Source: JBBIOI01 sp037443425 (GTDB lineage: Bacteria; Desulfobacterota; BSN033; UBA1163). Taken from it: a DNA stretch of 6,927 nt. The stretch covers positions 1 through 6,927 of the forward strand of contig JBBIOI010000153.1 of NCBI GenBank assembly GCA_037443425.1, read 5' to 3'. Both the position numbers and the translations under genes were made by a program. Shown here in pieces: positions 5,556 to 6,927 of the stretch (its first letter is position 1; each line of letters begins with the position of its first letter). The notes below the pieces were generated by a model, which made no database searches, was not told the origin of the DNA, and saw nothing but the letters and a program-made list of their open reading frames with translations.

Positions 5556-6074
5556 CTAATTTTTCTTTAACTTTTTACGAAGGTATGGGATTAGGCCACC
5601 TTCCTTAATCAGTTCTTGCATGAAGGGGGGAATAGGTTTTGAGAAAAATCTTTTCCCCTGTGTAATATCATATATTTCGCCTGTTGATATGTCAACCCGA
5701 ACCTTATCACCATCTTTTATGTTTTCTGAGGCCTCTTTTGATTCAAGAAGCGGTAGACCAAGATTTAGACTATTTCTATAAAATATCCTCGCAAAACTCT
5801 CTGCTATGATACAAGATATACCTGAGGCCTTAAGGGCTAAAGGTGCATGTTCTCGAGATGATCCACAACCAAAATTTTTACCTGCAACAATTATATCTCC
5901 CTTTGAAACAGACTTTGGAAATTCTGGTCTTTCATCCTCCATCACATGTTTTGCAAGCTCATTTGGATCGGTCTGATTAAGATAACGTGCAGGGATGATG
6001 GCATCTGTATCTACATCGGATCCAAATTTCCAAATTCTGCCTTCGATTTTCAATTTTTTATTATCATTTCCCAT
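5556..6074 (-). CDS. leuD: 3-isopropylmalate dehydratase small subunit
   Basis: The protein is 172 aa, the length of the short, homoaconitase-type LeuD subfamily rather than the ~200 aa E. coli form. DVDTDAIIPARYLNQTD (20-36) is the conserved N-terminal loop region. GCGSSREHAP (69-78) is the signature of the swivel domain that completes the active site on the large subunit. The LeuC/LeuD complex isomerises 2-isopropylmalate to 3-isopropylmalate in leucine biosynthesis. The ATG at 6074 is preceded by a strong AGGAGG five bases away. It lies 29 bases after the leuC stop and is the last gene of that unit visible here. The YLNQ loop differs from the YLRT reported for methanogen isopropylmalate isomerases and from the forms linked to homoaconitate, so a related substrate such as citramalate-derived methylmalate cannot be excluded. 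Confidence 0.92.
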   Translation of the reverse strand: MGNDNKKLKIEGRIWKFGSDVDTDAIIPARYLNQTDPNELAKHVMEDERPEFPKSVSKGDIIVAGKNFGCGSSREHAPLALKASGISCIIAESFARIFYRNSLNLGLPLLESKEASENIKDGDKVRVDISTGEIYDITQGKRFFSKPIPPFMQELIKEGGLIPYLRKKLKKN

Positions 6075-6079
6075 CTTCC

Positions 6080-6085
6080 CCTCCT
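6080..6085 (-). promoter_or_regulatory. Ribosome binding site of leuD
   Basis: On the minus strand AGGAGG lies 5 bases before the leuD ATG, within the 29-base leuC-leuD gap. It is the strongest Shine-Dalgarno in the window and suggests independent efficient initiation of leuD. Confidence 0.85.
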
Positions 6086-6103
6086 ATCTTATGGAGAGTA
6101 TCC

Positions 6104-6927
6104 TTACTTTCTTAGAACTTCATCAGGATGAACTATCCTTCCTTTTATTGCACTTGCCGCTGCAACCGCAGGATTTGATAGGAAGACCTCACTCTGTGAA
6201 TGGCCCATCCTTCCACGAAAGTTTCGATTTGTTGTGGCCAGTGCCCTTTCGCCTTCTGCCAATACACCCATGTGTCCTCCAAGGCATGGACCACAGGTTG
6301 GTGGGCTTACAACAGCACCTGCCTTTAAAAATATTTCTATCAACCCTTCCTTTAATGCCTGCTGATAGATATCTTGGGTTGCTGGAAATATGAGGAGTCT
6401 AATGTTTGGAGAAACCTTTCGCCCTTTAAGAATCTTTGCCGAGACCCTAAGATCCTCTAAATGCCCATTTGTACAAGAACCTATGACGACCTGATCTATT
6501 TCAATTCTTCCAAGCTCCCTTACATCCTTTACATTAGATGGAGAATGAGGGATGGCTACCTGAGGAAAGATCTTCGATACATTATATTCACGCACTTCTT
6601 TATATGAGGCTTCGGGGTCACTTCTAAAGATTCTATAAGGCCTTTTTGCTTTTGACCTGATATACTTTATGGTTATATCATCAGGCTCAAAGATCCCATT
6701 TTTACCACCTGCCTCGACAGCCATATTAGCCATGGTAAATCTACTTGCCATGGATAATGATTTTACTGCTTCTCCTGTGAATTCCATTGCCTGATATAGA
6801 GCTCCATCCACACCAATATCACCAATAGTATATAGGATTAAATCTTTTCCTGAAACCCAAGGGTTTAATTTTCCAAAATAGATAAGTTTTAAACTCTCAG
6901 GTACTTTAAGCCATAGTCTACCCGTTG
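6104..6927 (-). CDS. leuC: 3-isopropylmalate dehydratase large subunit, C-terminal part (partial)
   Basis: The frame stays open to the window edge, giving about 274 residues of an expected ~420; the N-terminus is outside. A GTG at 6811 is internal, because the conserved sequence continues upstream (TGRLWLKVPESLKL, then GKDLILYTIGDIGVDGA). The three 4Fe-4S cluster cysteines of the aconitase family are visible: one in IGSCTNG (codon 6473-6475) and two in PPTCGPCLGGHMG (codons 6293-6295 and 6284-6286). SNRNFRGRMG-type sequence (TNRNFRGRMG) and NPAVAAASAI near the end are also characteristic. With LeuD it forms the cytosolic, oxygen-sensitive isomerase of leucine biosynthesis. It ends 29 bases before leuD in the same direction. 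Homoaconitase or methylmalate isomerase subunits are close relatives and cannot be ruled out without the rest of the pathway. Confidence 0.93.
   Translation of the reverse strand, partial: TGRLWLKVPESLKLIYFGKLNPWVSGKDLILYTIGDIGVDGALYQAMEFTGEAVKSLSMASRFTMANMAVEAGGKNGIFEPDDITIKYIRSKAKRPYRIFRSDPEASYKEVREYNVSKIFPQVAIPHSPSNVKDVRELGRIEIDQVVIGSCTNGHLEDLRVSAKILKGRKVSPNIRLLIFPATQDIYQQALKEGLIEIFLKAGAVVSPPTCGPCLGGHMGVLAEGERALATTNRNFRGRMGHSQSEVFLSNPAVAAASAIKGRIVHPDEVLRK

Noticed and set aside
5524..5570. Intrinsic terminator between the hydrolase and leuD, using the T-rich run near 5559-5568
   Set aside because: The best upstream pairing is only about 3 bp (CCT/AGG), and the T run belongs to the leuD coding end.
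5995..6393. Plus-strand 132-codon frame opposite leuD and leuC
   Set aside because: It covers the antisense of conserved leuC/leuD sequence, including the LeuC cluster-cysteine region; its leucine- and proline-rich product is typical of a shadow frame.
1..6927. CRISPR array, tRNA, rRNA, insertion sequence or defence system
   Set aside because: No regularly spaced repeats, cloverleaf, terminal inverted repeats, transposase or defence protein motifs were seen; all large frames match housekeeping families.

Overview
This AT-rich, gene-dense window carries nine protein-coding genes, two of them cut by the window ends. The mix suggests an anaerobic bacterium of the Desulfobacterota/Nitrospirota kind. 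It combines a UPF0280 protein, a short (homoaconitase-type) LeuC/LeuD pair, an archaeal-type cupin glucose-6-phosphate isomerase, and an Elp3-like radical SAM protein next to RNase III. That taxonomic placement is inference; there is no rRNA or other marker here.

Layout on the + strand. The 3' end of asd (aspartate-semialdehyde dehydrogenase) finishes at 143. A 236-base non-coding stretch follows, with two mutually exclusive short hairpins, a possible remnant of a dispersed repeat, and a promoter with perfect sigma-70 consensus hexamers (TTGACA, 18 bp, TATAAT). This promoter probably drives a four-gene unit at 380-4234: UPF0280/ApbE-like protein, mtaB (ms2t6A tRNA methylthiotransferase), rnc (RNase III) and a short Elp3-like radical SAM protein. 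Gaps and overlaps are +4, -8 and +22 bases. Two of the four genes have clear RNA roles, and the Elp3-like protein belongs to a family linked to tRNA modification, so RNA modification and processing is the theme.

After a 114-base gap comes a two-gene unit (4349-5523): cupin-type glucose-6-phosphate isomerase and an isochorismatase-like cysteine hydrolase. They are joined by an ATGA start/stop overlap and so are probably translationally coupled. The isomerase resembles the Pyrococcus furiosus enzyme almost throughout its length.

On the - strand, leuC (5' end beyond the right edge) is followed by leuD. Together they encode 3-isopropylmalate dehydratase of leucine biosynthesis. leuD converges on the hydrolase gene with only 32 bases between stop codons and no recognisable terminator.

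I saw no CRISPR array, tRNA, rRNA, insertion sequence, phage gene or defence system. This is mostly conserved housekeeping sequence. The points most worth a second look are the perfect promoter, the RNA-themed operon with a function-unknown first gene, the Elp3-like protein with no acetyltransferase domain, an Asp-to-Asn change at a metal-site position of RNase III, and the archaeal-type isomerase coupled to a hydrolase of unknown substrate.
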